Below, one piece after another: positions 53,518 through 60,553 of a stretch of 64,000 nt of DNA (position 1 is its first letter; each line of letters starts with the position of its first letter). The stretch comes from Saccharothrix luteola (lineage in GTDB: Bacteria > Actinomycetota > Actinomycetes > Mycobacteriales > Pseudonocardiaceae), in contig NZ_JAJHUO010000021.1 in NCBI RefSeq assembly GCF_020859565.1, positions 62,001-126,000 on the forward strand, read 5' to 3'. A model generated the notes under the pieces. It did not search any database. It was not told the origin of the DNA and saw only the letters and a program-made list of their open reading frames with translations. Made by a program: the position numbers and the translations under genes.

Positions 53518-54819
53518 CTAGCCGGGGTACTTGCCGTTCGTCGGCTTGGGCGTCCCGTTGACGAACTCGGGACCACCCGGCCACGACTGCTGCTCCCGCT
53601 GCGCCAGCTCCTCGTGCAGCTGCTGCAACAACGCCCGTTCCCGGTCGCTGAGCTTGGCGTCCACGGTCGGCGGCAGCTGCACGGCGGCGGGCGCCTGCCC
53701 CTCCGCCAACGCGGCCTGCAACGCGGCCAGGTCGTCCGGCCCGAGCTCCGTGGTGACCTCGGCCCGCGACAGCGGGTGGTCGTCCGGGAACGCGAACATC
53801 GGCATCGGCGGCCGTTCGTCGACCACGGGCGGCGGCTCGACGGGTGTCTCCTCGACGCGCACGTCCAGCACCTCGTCCGGGTGAACGTCGACCACCTCGT
53901 CGACGACCTGGACGTCATCGACCCGAACGTCGTCCACACGAGCGTGGTCGACGTGGACGTGGTCGACGTGGACGTCCTCGACGCGCGCTTCCTCGACGTG
54001 GACGTCCTCGACCGGCTCTCGCACCGGCAGCCGCTTCACCGGCTTGGGTGGGAACGGCTGCACGCCCTCGTAGGACTCGACGCGCGCCCGACGTGACTTG
54101 GAGCCGTTCTGGGGTTCGACAGGCACCGGTTCCGGCTCGACCACCGGTGCCTGGCCCCGCGGTTCACCGTCGAACCACGCGGCCGAGTCCGGTGGTGGTT
54201 GCGGGCTCGTGGACCCCGACGGGAAGAACACCTCGCGCGCCGTGGTGACGGCCGCCGCGTGGTACTCGCCGAGTTGGGTGCCCACGGACAGCACCTCGAC
54301 CGCCGCCCGGATGCCCGCCTTGCGCAGCACGGTGTCCACCCGGTAGGCGGTGGCCGGCGCGAAACCCGCCGGGCCGATGTCCACCAGGACGAGCCGCTGC
54401 GGCAGCGGTCCGGGCGTCGCGCCGGCCGGGGTGGACCGCCACGTGGCACGCACGCCGCGCACGTCCGGCAGCACCGACACCGTCTTGCCCAGCACGTCGC
54501 CCAGGCCCTCGGCCGGGTCGGACTCCACGCTGAACCGGTGCTTGACCACCGGCACGCGCTCCACCGCGAACAGCTTGTCCGCCAGCGTCCGGTCCGACCG
54601 GACCTCGCCCAGCAGCCAGCCGATCTCGTGGCGTTCCTCCGGCGACACCGGGATGCGGCCGGCCAGCAGGCAGCCGACGACGAGCTCCACGGCTCTGTCC
54701 AGCTCAGCGACCGCCAGCAGCTCCCGAGCCTGTGTCAACGCGTCGTCGTCGACACGTCCGGCCAACGCCAACAGGAGGTCGTGTAAACGGACGGGGAGTC
54801 CCACTCCGTCGTTCGTCAC
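53518..54819 (-). CDS. Hypothetical protein with His/Val/Asp repeat linker
   Basis: 433 residues; GTG with GGAGAA upstream. Residues 1 to about 215 form an alpha domain and an alpha/beta domain (HDLLLALAGRVDDDALTQARELL; RLVLVDIGPAG...YRVDTVLRKAGIRAAVEVLSVG). Residues about 260-320 are a repeat of VEDVHV, VDHARV, VDDVRV-type units coded by tandem GTGGACGTCCTCGAC-like 9- and 18-mers at 53880-54010. The C-terminal about 100 residues include a helical ERALLQQLHEELAQREQQ. The N-terminal part resembles the next gene in the run. No known function. Confidence 0.6.
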   Translation of the reverse strand: MTNDGVGLPVRLHDLLLALAGRVDDDALTQARELLAVAELDRAVELVVGCLLAGRIPVSPEERHEIGWLLGEVRSDRTLADKLFAVERVPVVKHRFSVESDPAEGLGDVLGKTVSVLPDVRGVRATWRSTPAGATPGPLPQRLVLVDIGPAGFAPATAYRVDTVLRKAGIRAAVEVLSVGTQLGEYHAAAVTTAREVFFPSGSTSPQPPPDSAAWFDGEPRGQAPVVEPEPVPVEPQNGSKSRRARVESYEGVQPFPPKPVKRLPVREPVEDVHVEEARVEDVHVDHVHVDHARVDDVRVDDVQVVDEVVDVHPDEVLDVRVEETPVEPPPVVDERPPMPMFAFPDDHPLSRAEVTTELGPDDLAALQAALAEGQAPAAVQLPPTVDAKLSDRERALLQQLHEELAQREQQSWPGGPEFVNGTPKPTNGKYPG

Positions 54820-54857
54820 GCCTGTTCTCCTTCCGGCTCGCGCGGGAGCGCCGAGCT

Positions 54858-55460
54858 CTATACGGGCACCAAGTGCCCGTCGGCGTCAGCGCCGGCGCAC
54901 ACCAGCTCCGATGCCGCCAACGCCGCCCTGTGGTAGGGCGGCAGGTCCAGTCCGGCGGGCAGGACCTCAACACACGGGTCGTGCTCGCCGAGCGCCCGCA
55001 GCACTCGCTGGAGCTCACCGGTCAGCCGGGCTTCGCCGGTCGAGGCGGTGACCAGGATCAGCCTCCTGGGTCCGCCCTCGCCCAGCCGCCACGAGGACCG
55101 GACTTCGCCGACCCCGAGGCGTCCCCGCAAGGTCGCTCCGAGCACCACGGTCGCGGAATCACCCATCGACACCCGATCGGGTGATTCCGGGGAGAAGGTG
55201 TAGCCGGATTCGGGCAGTTCGTCCAGCCCTTTGACAGAACTGATCGTGGACCGGTCGGCCCCGTGCGGCACGAGGGCGTCCGCCAGCAGGCGCTGCTCGT
55301 AGTCCGTCAGACCGATCCTGTCGTGCAGCAACGTGCGCGGGAGGGCTCTCGCGAGCACCGCGACGGCGTCCGTGGCGGCCCAGTCCCGGAACCTCCAGAG
55401 GAGGTCGTCCGGCAGCCGCCCGGCCAGCCTCAGCAACAGCTCGTGGCACGTGTCCGACAT
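54858..55460 (-). CDS. Hypothetical protein related to its neighbour
   Basis: 200 residues, ATG at 55460 with GGGGAG upstream and one base from the ridA stop. CHELLLRLAGRLPDDLLWRFRDW and the end ELQRVLRALGEHDPCVEVLPAGLDLPPYHRAALAASELV match, in order, HDLLLALAGRVDDDALTQARELL and YRVDTVLRKAGIRAAVEVLSV...EYHAAAVTTAREVF of the downstream gene, so the two are paralogues, this one lacking the repeat linker and C-terminal extension. A central AlphaBeta core (ARLTGELQ) is shared. Function unknown; conserved next to ridA is not checked. Confidence 0.6.
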   Translation of the reverse strand: MSDTCHELLLRLAGRLPDDLLWRFRDWAATDAVAVLARALPRTLLHDRIGLTDYEQRLLADALVPHGADRSTISSVKGLDELPESGYTFSPESPDRVSMGDSATVVLGATLRGRLGVGEVRSSWRLGEGGPRRLILVTASTGEARLTGELQRVLRALGEHDPCVEVLPAGLDLPPYHRAALAASELVCAGADADGHLVPV

Positions 55461-55461
55461 C

Positions 55462-55920
55462 TCACTCCCCGATCTCGACGATCAGTTCCACCTCGACCGG
55501 CGCGCCCAACGGCAACTCGGCGACGCCGACCGCGGCCCGCGCGTGCCGCCCTGCTTCACCGAACACCTCGGCGAGCAGGTCGGAGGCCCCGTTGATCACG
55601 GCGGGCTGGCCCGTGAAGCCGTCGGCGGAGGCGACGAACCCGACCAGTTTGACGACGCGCACGACCTTGTCCAGGCCGACCAGCGCGTCGACGGCGGCCA
55701 ACGCGTTCAGCGCGCAGGTGCGGGCGTGCGCCTTGGCCTCTTCGGGGCTGATGTCGCCGCCGACCTTGCCGGTGGCCGCGAGCGAGCCCTTGACGAACGG
55801 CAGCTGCCCGGACGTGAAGACCAGCTGCCCGGTGCGCGCGGCGGGCACGTAGGAGGCGACCGGAGCCGCGACCTCGGGCAGTTCGACACCCAGCTCGGCC
55901 AGACGTGCCGTCCAGCTCAT
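55462..55920 (-). CDS. ridA: RidA-family protein
   Basis: 152 residues. TSGQLPFVKG, TCALNALAAVDALVGLDKVVRVVKLVGFVAS and ARAAVGVAELPLGAPVEVELIVEIGE are the trimeric YjgF/RidA fold, with the substrate arginine in HARAAVG and final Glu. Most members deaminate reactive enamines or imines. Positional equivalent of Rv3678c. The ATG overlaps the stop of the DUF4177 gene. Confidence 0.92.
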   Translation of the reverse strand: MSWTARLAELGVELPEVAAPVASYVPAARTGQLVFTSGQLPFVKGSLAATGKVGGDISPEEAKAHARTCALNALAAVDALVGLDKVVRVVKLVGFVASADGFTGQPAVINGASDLLAEVFGEAGRHARAAVGVAELPLGAPVEVELIVEIGE

Positions 55921-56072
55921 GCCTTGGGCCGCTTCAGGTAGGCGACGTGCTGCTCACCGCTCGGGTTCGGCAGCACGGTGACCAGCTCCCAGCCGTCGTC
56001 ACCCCACTGGTCCAGGATCGCCTTGGTGGCGTGGATCAACAGCGGGACCGTCGCGTACTCCCACTTCTGCAT
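55917..56072 (-). CDS. DUF4177 small protein
   Basis: 51 residues, below common length cut-offs. MQKWEYATVPLL begins the protein and WGDDGWELVTVLPNPSG carries the D-x-GWELV core of DUF4177. TAGGCT seven bases before the ATG suggests a leaderless start for the run DUF4177-ridA-paralogue pair. Coupled to ridA through ATGA. Matches the tiny gene Rv3678A by position. Function unknown. Confidence 0.88.
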   Translation of the reverse strand: MQKWEYATVPLLIHATKAILDQWGDDGWELVTVLPNPSGEQHVAYLKRPKA

Positions 56073-56094
56073 GAGCGGCAGCCTAGCGGGGTGT

Positions 56095-56128
56095 CGAATG
56101 GGGGCACCCGTCCGAGTACCCCCATTCG
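56095..56128 (-). terminator. Hairpin after the DUF397 operon
   Basis: CGAATGGGGG (56095-56104) and CCCCCATTCG (56119-56128) pair across 14 bases, just past the leftward DUF397 stop. Confidence 0.75.
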
Positions 56129-56141
56129 TGTCACGCCGTGC

Positions 56142-56324
56142 TCAGACCCGAGACCGCTTCACATCGGCCAGGAACGCGGAGAAGGCCCGCACGCCGAACT
56201 CCAACGTCCCGCCGTCCCGGTTCTTGGTGTCCCGCACCCCGGCGACCTGCCCACCGATCGCCAACTCGACGCACTGGGCGTCAGAACCGCTCCTGCTGCT
56301 CTTGCGCCATGTCCGGTCGGTCAT
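56142..56324 (-). CDS. DUF397 protein
   Basis: 60 residues: WRKSSRSGSDAQCVELAI, GVRDTKNRDGGTLEF, WSAFLADVK-like AFSAFLADVK are the DUF397 signature. In streptomycetes and relatives DUF397 proteins are partnered with an upstream Scr1/DUF5753 helix-turn-helix protein, as here, and have been linked to development or toxin-antitoxin-like behaviour. The ATG overlaps the regulator stop. Confidence 0.92.
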   Translation of the reverse strand: MTDRTWRKSSRSGSDAQCVELAIGGQVAGVRDTKNRDGGTLEFGVRAFSAFLADVKRSRV

Positions 56325-57178
56325 GCCACTCCCAGTCTCTGCCGTACTGCCCGGATGAGGCCCACGGAGTCCTCCGCCGTGAGCGCGAGGCGCGCAGCGT
56401 CGTCCCAGACCGCTGACAGCACCTCGGCTTCCTCATCGTCTACGGGGATCATCCCGGTCAGGGCTTCCACATAGGCGGCGCGCGGCTCGTCCGACTGGTC
56501 GAAGTCGAGCAGGAACATCGCCCCGACCTGGGCCCCGTACGCCCCGGCCGCGTGGGACAGGACCTGGATCGTCACGTTCGGCCGCCCTGCCATCTCCACG
56601 AGGTGGTCCAACTGGTCCGCCATCACCTCGGGGCCGCCGACCAGGCGGTGGAGTGCGCCTTCGTCGATCAAAGCTTGGTACTCGACCGGGTTCTCCCTGG
56701 TCAATGCCGCCTGCCGATCGGACCGCTCGGCCGCCGCGTGCGCATCCCAGCTGTCGCCGATGATGCGCCGGCGCGCGGCGCGTGCGAGGGCTTCGGCGTA
56801 GCCGGCGGTCTGGAGCAGGCCGGGGATCAGGGCCGAGTCCAGGGTGCGTTCCCGCACCGCCTCCAGCTCGTCCATCCGGAGGCGCTTGTAGTTGGCGGGC
56901 AGGTCGCGGGCGTGCTCGATCGCCGAGGGGTCGACGTCGGCGACCTCCCAGAGCTGGAGCGCGTGCGTCTTCTCCTCCGGGGTCGCCCCGATGACGTCGA
57001 GCACCATGGCCAATGCGGGCCAGCGCGCCAGGGCCTCGCCGGACAGCATGCGGGTGATCGTCGGGCGCGACACCCGCGACTGCTTGACGACGTCGTCCAC
57101 CTTGAGCCCGGACCTGTCCAGGATCGGGCGGATGTGACGTCCGAGGCGTCGCTTGCCGCGCGTCGAGCCGATAGCCAT
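56321..57178 (-). CDS. Scr1-family helix-turn-helix regulator (DUF5753)
   Basis: 285 residues. N-terminal XRE-type domain (RPILDRSGLKVDDVVKQSRVSRPTITRMLSGE), then the DUF5753 domain: ALIPGLLQTAGYAEALARAA, RQAALTRENPVEYQALIDEGALHRLVGGPEVMADQLDHLVE, and a C-terminal MIPVDDEEAEVLSAVWDDAA. Such genes occur in many copies per actinomycete genome, each beside DUF397. TAGGGT six bases before the ATG suggests leaderless expression. Target genes unknown. Confidence 0.9.
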   Translation of the reverse strand: MAIGSTRGKRRLGRHIRPILDRSGLKVDDVVKQSRVSRPTITRMLSGEALARWPALAMVLDVIGATPEEKTHALQLWEVADVDPSAIEHARDLPANYKRLRMDELEAVRERTLDSALIPGLLQTAGYAEALARAARRRIIGDSWDAHAAAERSDRQAALTRENPVEYQALIDEGALHRLVGGPEVMADQLDHLVEMAGRPNVTIQVLSHAAGAYGAQVGAMFLLDFDQSDEPRAAYVEALTGMIPVDDEEAEVLSAVWDDAARLALTAEDSVGLIRAVRQRLGVA

Positions 57179-57273
57179 TCGATCACCCTAACCACTGTCC
57201 GTGACGGTCCATCCATCGAACTTCACTCGTTCGATTTCCAAGATTTGAACAGCTCGAACGGTAGCATTCAGCC

Positions 57274-57543
57274 ATGGAAGACGCAGATGTGGTCGCGGAG
57301 GCTCCGAAGCTGTTCGCGATCGTCCAGGAGGACGCCGAGGACGGGTGGGTCGCGGCGTGGGGCCTGGACTTCGGGGACGGCACGGCGGAGGTGACGGGTC
57401 CGGAGGGTGGTCCGGGCCTGCGGATCTCGACCACGAGCGCGGAGCGGGCGCTCTGGTACTTCGCGATCGACAGGACGGCGCGGGCGCGCCTGGTGTGGGT
57501 GGAGGGGGAGGAGGTGGTGCCGGAGCCCCAAAGCGTGACGTGA
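57274..57543 (+). CDS. Small hypothetical protein
   Basis: 89 residues, compact, with LFAIVQEDAEDGWVAAWGLDFGDGTAEV and ERALWYFAIDRTARARLVWVE; no cysteines, no membrane helix. No family recognised. TAGCAT six bases before the ATG supports the start. Transcribed away from the Scr1 regulator (95 bases apart). Confidence 0.6.
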   Translation: MEDADVVAEAPKLFAIVQEDAEDGWVAAWGLDFGDGTAEVTGPEGGPGLRISTTSAERALWYFAIDRTARARLVWVEGEEVVPEPQSVT

Positions 57544-57575
57544 CTGGGCGATCACGCGGCGCTAGCGTTGATCAC

Positions 57576-57827
57576 GTGGAAACGTGGCGGATCGTCGCCA
57601 CCAGCGCGTTCCTGCTGGGCGGGCTGGTGATGATCCTGGTCGGGATGGCGCAGGCGCGCGATCGCAAGGGCGCCAAGCGGCCCGACGTGATGCGGGCGTT
57701 GCTGGTCGGGGCGGTGATCGTCGCGGTCGTGGCGGTGCTGATCGCGTACGTGCTGCCGTCGGTCCTGGCGTGGGGCGTCGTCGCGGCGACCGCCATCGCG
57801 GTGGTGTTCGTCACCATGTGGGACTGA
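57576..57827 (+). CDS. Two-helix membrane protein
   Basis: 83 residues. Helix one (IVATSAFLLGGLVMILVGMAQA), a basic loop RDRKGAKRPDVM, and a second hydrophobic stretch (ALLVGAVIVAVVAVLIAYVLPSVLAWGVVAATAIAVVFV) that may cross twice. TAGCGT seven bases before the GTG. Upstream of the paired ATPases but with its own promoter. Unknown function. Confidence 0.65.
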   Translation: METWRIVATSAFLLGGLVMILVGMAQARDRKGAKRPDVMRALLVGAVIVAVVAVLIAYVLPSVLAWGVVAATAIAVVFVTMWD

Positions 57828-57882
57828 CCGTGGCAGGCGGCGTGGCCAGCGGTTCTCAGGGCGGCGCGCATAGGCTGATCTG

Positions 57883-58875
57883 GTGAACGGCTGGACCGAC
57901 GAACTCGCCCGTGCGCGACTGCACGTGGTGACGGGCAAGGGCGGGACCGGCAAGACCACGGTCGCCGCCGCGCTCGCGCTGGCGCTGGCCACCGGTGGAC
58001 GGCGCGTGCTGCTGGTGGAGGTGGAGAACCGGCAGGGCATCGCGCAGCTGTTCGACCGCCCGCCGCTGCCGTACTCCGAGGAGCGGATCGCGTCCGCGCC
58101 CGGTGGCGGCGAGGTGCGCGCGCTCGCGGTGGACCCCGAGGCGGCGTTGCTCGAGTACCTCGACATGTTCTACAACCTCGGCTTCGCCGGCCGGACGTTG
58201 AAGAAGATGGGCGCGATCGAGTTCGCCACCACGCTCGCCCCCGGCCTGCGGGACGTGCTGCTCACCGGCAAGGTCAAGGAGTGCGTGCGCCGCGCGGGCA
58301 AGACCGGGCGGCACGAGTACGACGCCGTCGTGCTCGACGCGCCGCCGACCGGTCGGGTGGTCCGGTTCCTGGACGTCACCAGGGCCATGGCCGACCTCGC
58401 CAAGGTGGGGCCGATCAAGGGTCAGAGCGACGGCGTGGTCAACCTGCTGCACTCCGGTGACACGGCGGTGCACCTGGTCGCGCTGCTCGAGGAGATGCCG
58501 GTGCGGGAGACGTTGGACGCGGTCGCCGAGCTGGACGCCGCCGACCTGCGGCCGGGCGCGGTGTTCGTGAACCGGGTCAGCCCGCCGCGGCTGCCCGCGC
58601 GGTCGGTCGCGTCGGCGTCCGAGGGGCGGGTCGACGTCGGCCGGGTGCGCACCGGGCTGGAGGCGGCCGGTCTCGACGTGGACGGCGACGTGCTGGACGG
58701 GCTGGTCGAGCAGACCGTGGAGCACGCGTTGCGCGTCCGCATGGAGGAACGGGCGAAGGAGAAGCTGGCCGAGGCGGACCTGCCGACGCTGGAACTGCCG
58801 GAGGTGACCGACGGGGTGGACGTGGCCGCGCTCTACGAGCTGGCCGAGGTGCTGGTCGGGCGGGGTGTGCGGTGA
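57883..58875 (+). CDS. ArsA/Get3-like ATPase, first of pair (Rv3679 type)
   Basis: 330 residues. Deviant Walker A VTGKGGTGKTTVAAALA with the signature lysine, LLVEVENRQGIAQLF as switch region, and DAPPTGRVVRFLDV as Walker B/switch II. Unlike true ArsA, no arsenic-binding cysteine triad is evident. Mycobacterial Rv3679 and Rv3680 form a heteromeric pair that protects against glycerol-derived toxicity, as I recall. TAGGCT six bases before the GTG. Overlaps the second ATPase gene by GTGA, implying a fixed ratio. Confidence 0.9.
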   Translation: MNGWTDELARARLHVVTGKGGTGKTTVAAALALALATGGRRVLLVEVENRQGIAQLFDRPPLPYSEERIASAPGGGEVRALAVDPEAALLEYLDMFYNLGFAGRTLKKMGAIEFATTLAPGLRDVLLTGKVKECVRRAGKTGRHEYDAVVLDAPPTGRVVRFLDVTRAMADLAKVGPIKGQSDGVVNLLHSGDTAVHLVALLEEMPVRETLDAVAELDAADLRPGAVFVNRVSPPRLPARSVASASEGRVDVGRVRTGLEAAGLDVDGDVLDGLVEQTVEHALRVRMEERAKEKLAEADLPTLELPEVTDGVDVAALYELAEVLVGRGVR

Positions 58876-59987
58876 ACCGGCTCGACGTGGACGCGCTGCT
58901 GGACGACCCGGCGACCCGGGTGCTGGTGTGCTGCGGGTCCGGTGGCGTCGGCAAGACGACCACGGCGGCGGCGCTGGCCGTGCGCGCCGCCGAACGCGGC
59001 AGGCGTGCCGTCGTGCTGACCATCGACCCGGCGCGCAGGCTGGCGCAGTCGCTCGGCCTCGGCGAGCTGGACAACCAGCCGCGGCGCGTCGAGGTGGAGG
59101 GCGTCAAGGGCGAGCTGCACGCGATGATGCTGGACATGCGTCGCACGTTCGACGACATGGTGTGGCAGCACGCCGGTCGTGAGCGGGCGGAGCAGATCCT
59201 CGCGAACCCGTTCTACCAGACGATTTCCACGTCGTTCTCCGGCACGCAGGAGTACATGGCGATGGAGAAGCTCGGCCAGCTGGTCGAGCGCGACGAGTGG
59301 GACCTGGTCGTCGTGGACACGCCGCCGAGCCGGTCGGCGCTGGACTTCCTGGACGCGCCGCAGCGGTTGTCGACGGTGCTGGACGGCAAGCTGATCCGGA
59401 TGCTGTCGGCGCCCGCCCGGGCGGGCGGGCGCGGCATCCGCAAGATCGTGGGCGCGGGCTTCGGCCTGTTCACCAAGGCCGTGTCCACGATCGTCGGCGG
59501 CCAACTCCTGCAGGACGCTTCGACGTTCGTGCAGGCGTTCGACAGCATGTTCGGTGGCTTCCGGCAACGCGCCCAGGCCACCTACGAGCTGCTGCGATCA
59601 CCCGGAACCGGATTTCTGGTGGTCGCGGCGGCCGAACCGGACGCGTTGCGCGAAGCCAGCTACTTCGTGGAGCGGTTGAGCGCGGAACGGATGCCGTTGA
59701 CCGGCCTGGTCGCGAACCGGACGCACCCGGTGCTGGCCCCCTTGCCGGCACCAGGCGCGTTGGCGGCGGCGGACCGGCTCGAGCGCACTGGGGACGCTCC
59801 GCTGGCTGCCGCGGTGTTGCGGGTGCACGCGGATCGCGTGGCCGTCGCCGATCGGGAGAAGCGACTGCTCGCGCGGTTCACCCGTGCGCACCCCGGTGTT
59901 CCGCTGATCGGGGTACCCGCGCTGCCTACCGACGTGCACGACCTGGACGGCCTGCACGAGATCGGTCGGCGGTTGGCGGGCGAGTAG
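58872..59987 (+). CDS. ArsA/Get3-like ATPase, second of pair (Rv3680 type)
   Basis: 371 residues. Walker A CCGSGGVGKTTTAAALA (signature Lys replaced by Ser-Gly-Gly arrangement), LTIDPARRLAQSLGLGEL as switch I, VVDTPPSRSALDFLDAPQRL as switch II, with a hydrophobic helix region after residue 170. Coupled translation with the previous gene suggests a heterodimer at the membrane. Confidence 0.9.
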   Translation: MNRLDVDALLDDPATRVLVCCGSGGVGKTTTAAALAVRAAERGRRAVVLTIDPARRLAQSLGLGELDNQPRRVEVEGVKGELHAMMLDMRRTFDDMVWQHAGRERAEQILANPFYQTISTSFSGTQEYMAMEKLGQLVERDEWDLVVVDTPPSRSALDFLDAPQRLSTVLDGKLIRMLSAPARAGGRGIRKIVGAGFGLFTKAVSTIVGGQLLQDASTFVQAFDSMFGGFRQRAQATYELLRSPGTGFLVVAAAEPDALREASYFVERLSAERMPLTGLVANRTHPVLAPLPAPGALAAADRLERTGDAPLAAAVLRVHADRVAVADREKRLLARFTRAHPGVPLIGVPALPTDVHDLDGLHEIGRRLAGE

Positions 59988-60000
59988 GGAGTCCGGCCGG

Positions 60001-60297
60001 TCAGCCGACCGCGGACTCCTCGTGGTGCTCCTGACGTGCGGTGTCGAGGAGCTCGTGCCATGAGGTGACGTCCGGGCGACGCCGCAGCAACGCCCGCCGT
60101 TCACGCTCCGTCATGCCGCCCCACACACCGAATTCGATCCGGTTGTCCAGGGCCTCGGCGAGGCACTCGGTGCGCACCGGGCATCCCAGGCACACCACCT
60201 TCGCCTTGCGCTGCTCCGCGCCGCGCACGAAGAGCTGGTCCGGCTCTTCGTCACGGCACGAGGCCTTGATCCGCCAATCCCCCTGCACCTGCTGCAT
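60001..60297 (-). CDS. whiB4: WhiB-family iron-sulfur regulator (WhiB4 position)
   Basis: 98 residues from the ATG at 60297 (GGGGG upstream). Four cluster cysteines: one in KASCRDEEP, then VVCLGCPVRTECLAEALD giving C-x2-C-x5-C; the G[V/I]WGG turn is FGVWGGMTERERRALLRRR, with a basic C-terminal DNA-contact region. In mycobacteria WhiB4 is an oxygen/NO-sensitive redox regulator encoded between Rv3680 and ponA2, exactly this context. Orthology is inferred from position. Confidence 0.9.
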   Translation of the reverse strand: MQQVQGDWRIKASCRDEEPDQLFVRGAEQRKAKVVCLGCPVRTECLAEALDNRIEFGVWGGMTERERRALLRRRPDVTSWHELLDTARQEHHEESAVG

Positions 60298-60474
60298 ATC
60301 CCCCACCTCAGTTCACACAGTGCCCAGACGTTCTAAATCCGCCACACCCCTGCCGCGGATGCCGTAGGCTCACCATCGAGTGGTCATGCCGTTGGCTGCT
60401 GTCTTGGACAGTGACGGACTGTAGAGCCTTCCGGTTCCACCTCCAACCCTGGGTTGCCCACCTGTTACCTGTCT

Positions 60475-60490
60475 TGAGTACGAGTACTCA
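60475..60490. promoter_or_regulatory. Palindrome between whiB4 and ponA2
   Basis: TGAGTA-CGAG-TACTCA is a perfect 6-bp-arm inverted repeat about 65 bases upstream of ponA2 and 180 from whiB4. It may be an operator for one of the divergent genes. The rest of 60307-60553 shows only the ponA2 -10 box. Confidence 0.5.
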
Positions 60491-60553
60491 TCCTGCGTAA
60501 TCAACTGTGCGCGAATCCGATCACCTCTTCAGGTGCCGCGTACGCTGACCTGC

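Noticed and set aside
56142..57178. Classical type II toxin-antitoxin pair
   Set aside because: Family is Scr1-type regulator plus DUF397; no toxin fold is visible, and toxin-antitoxin behaviour is only suggested for some relatives.
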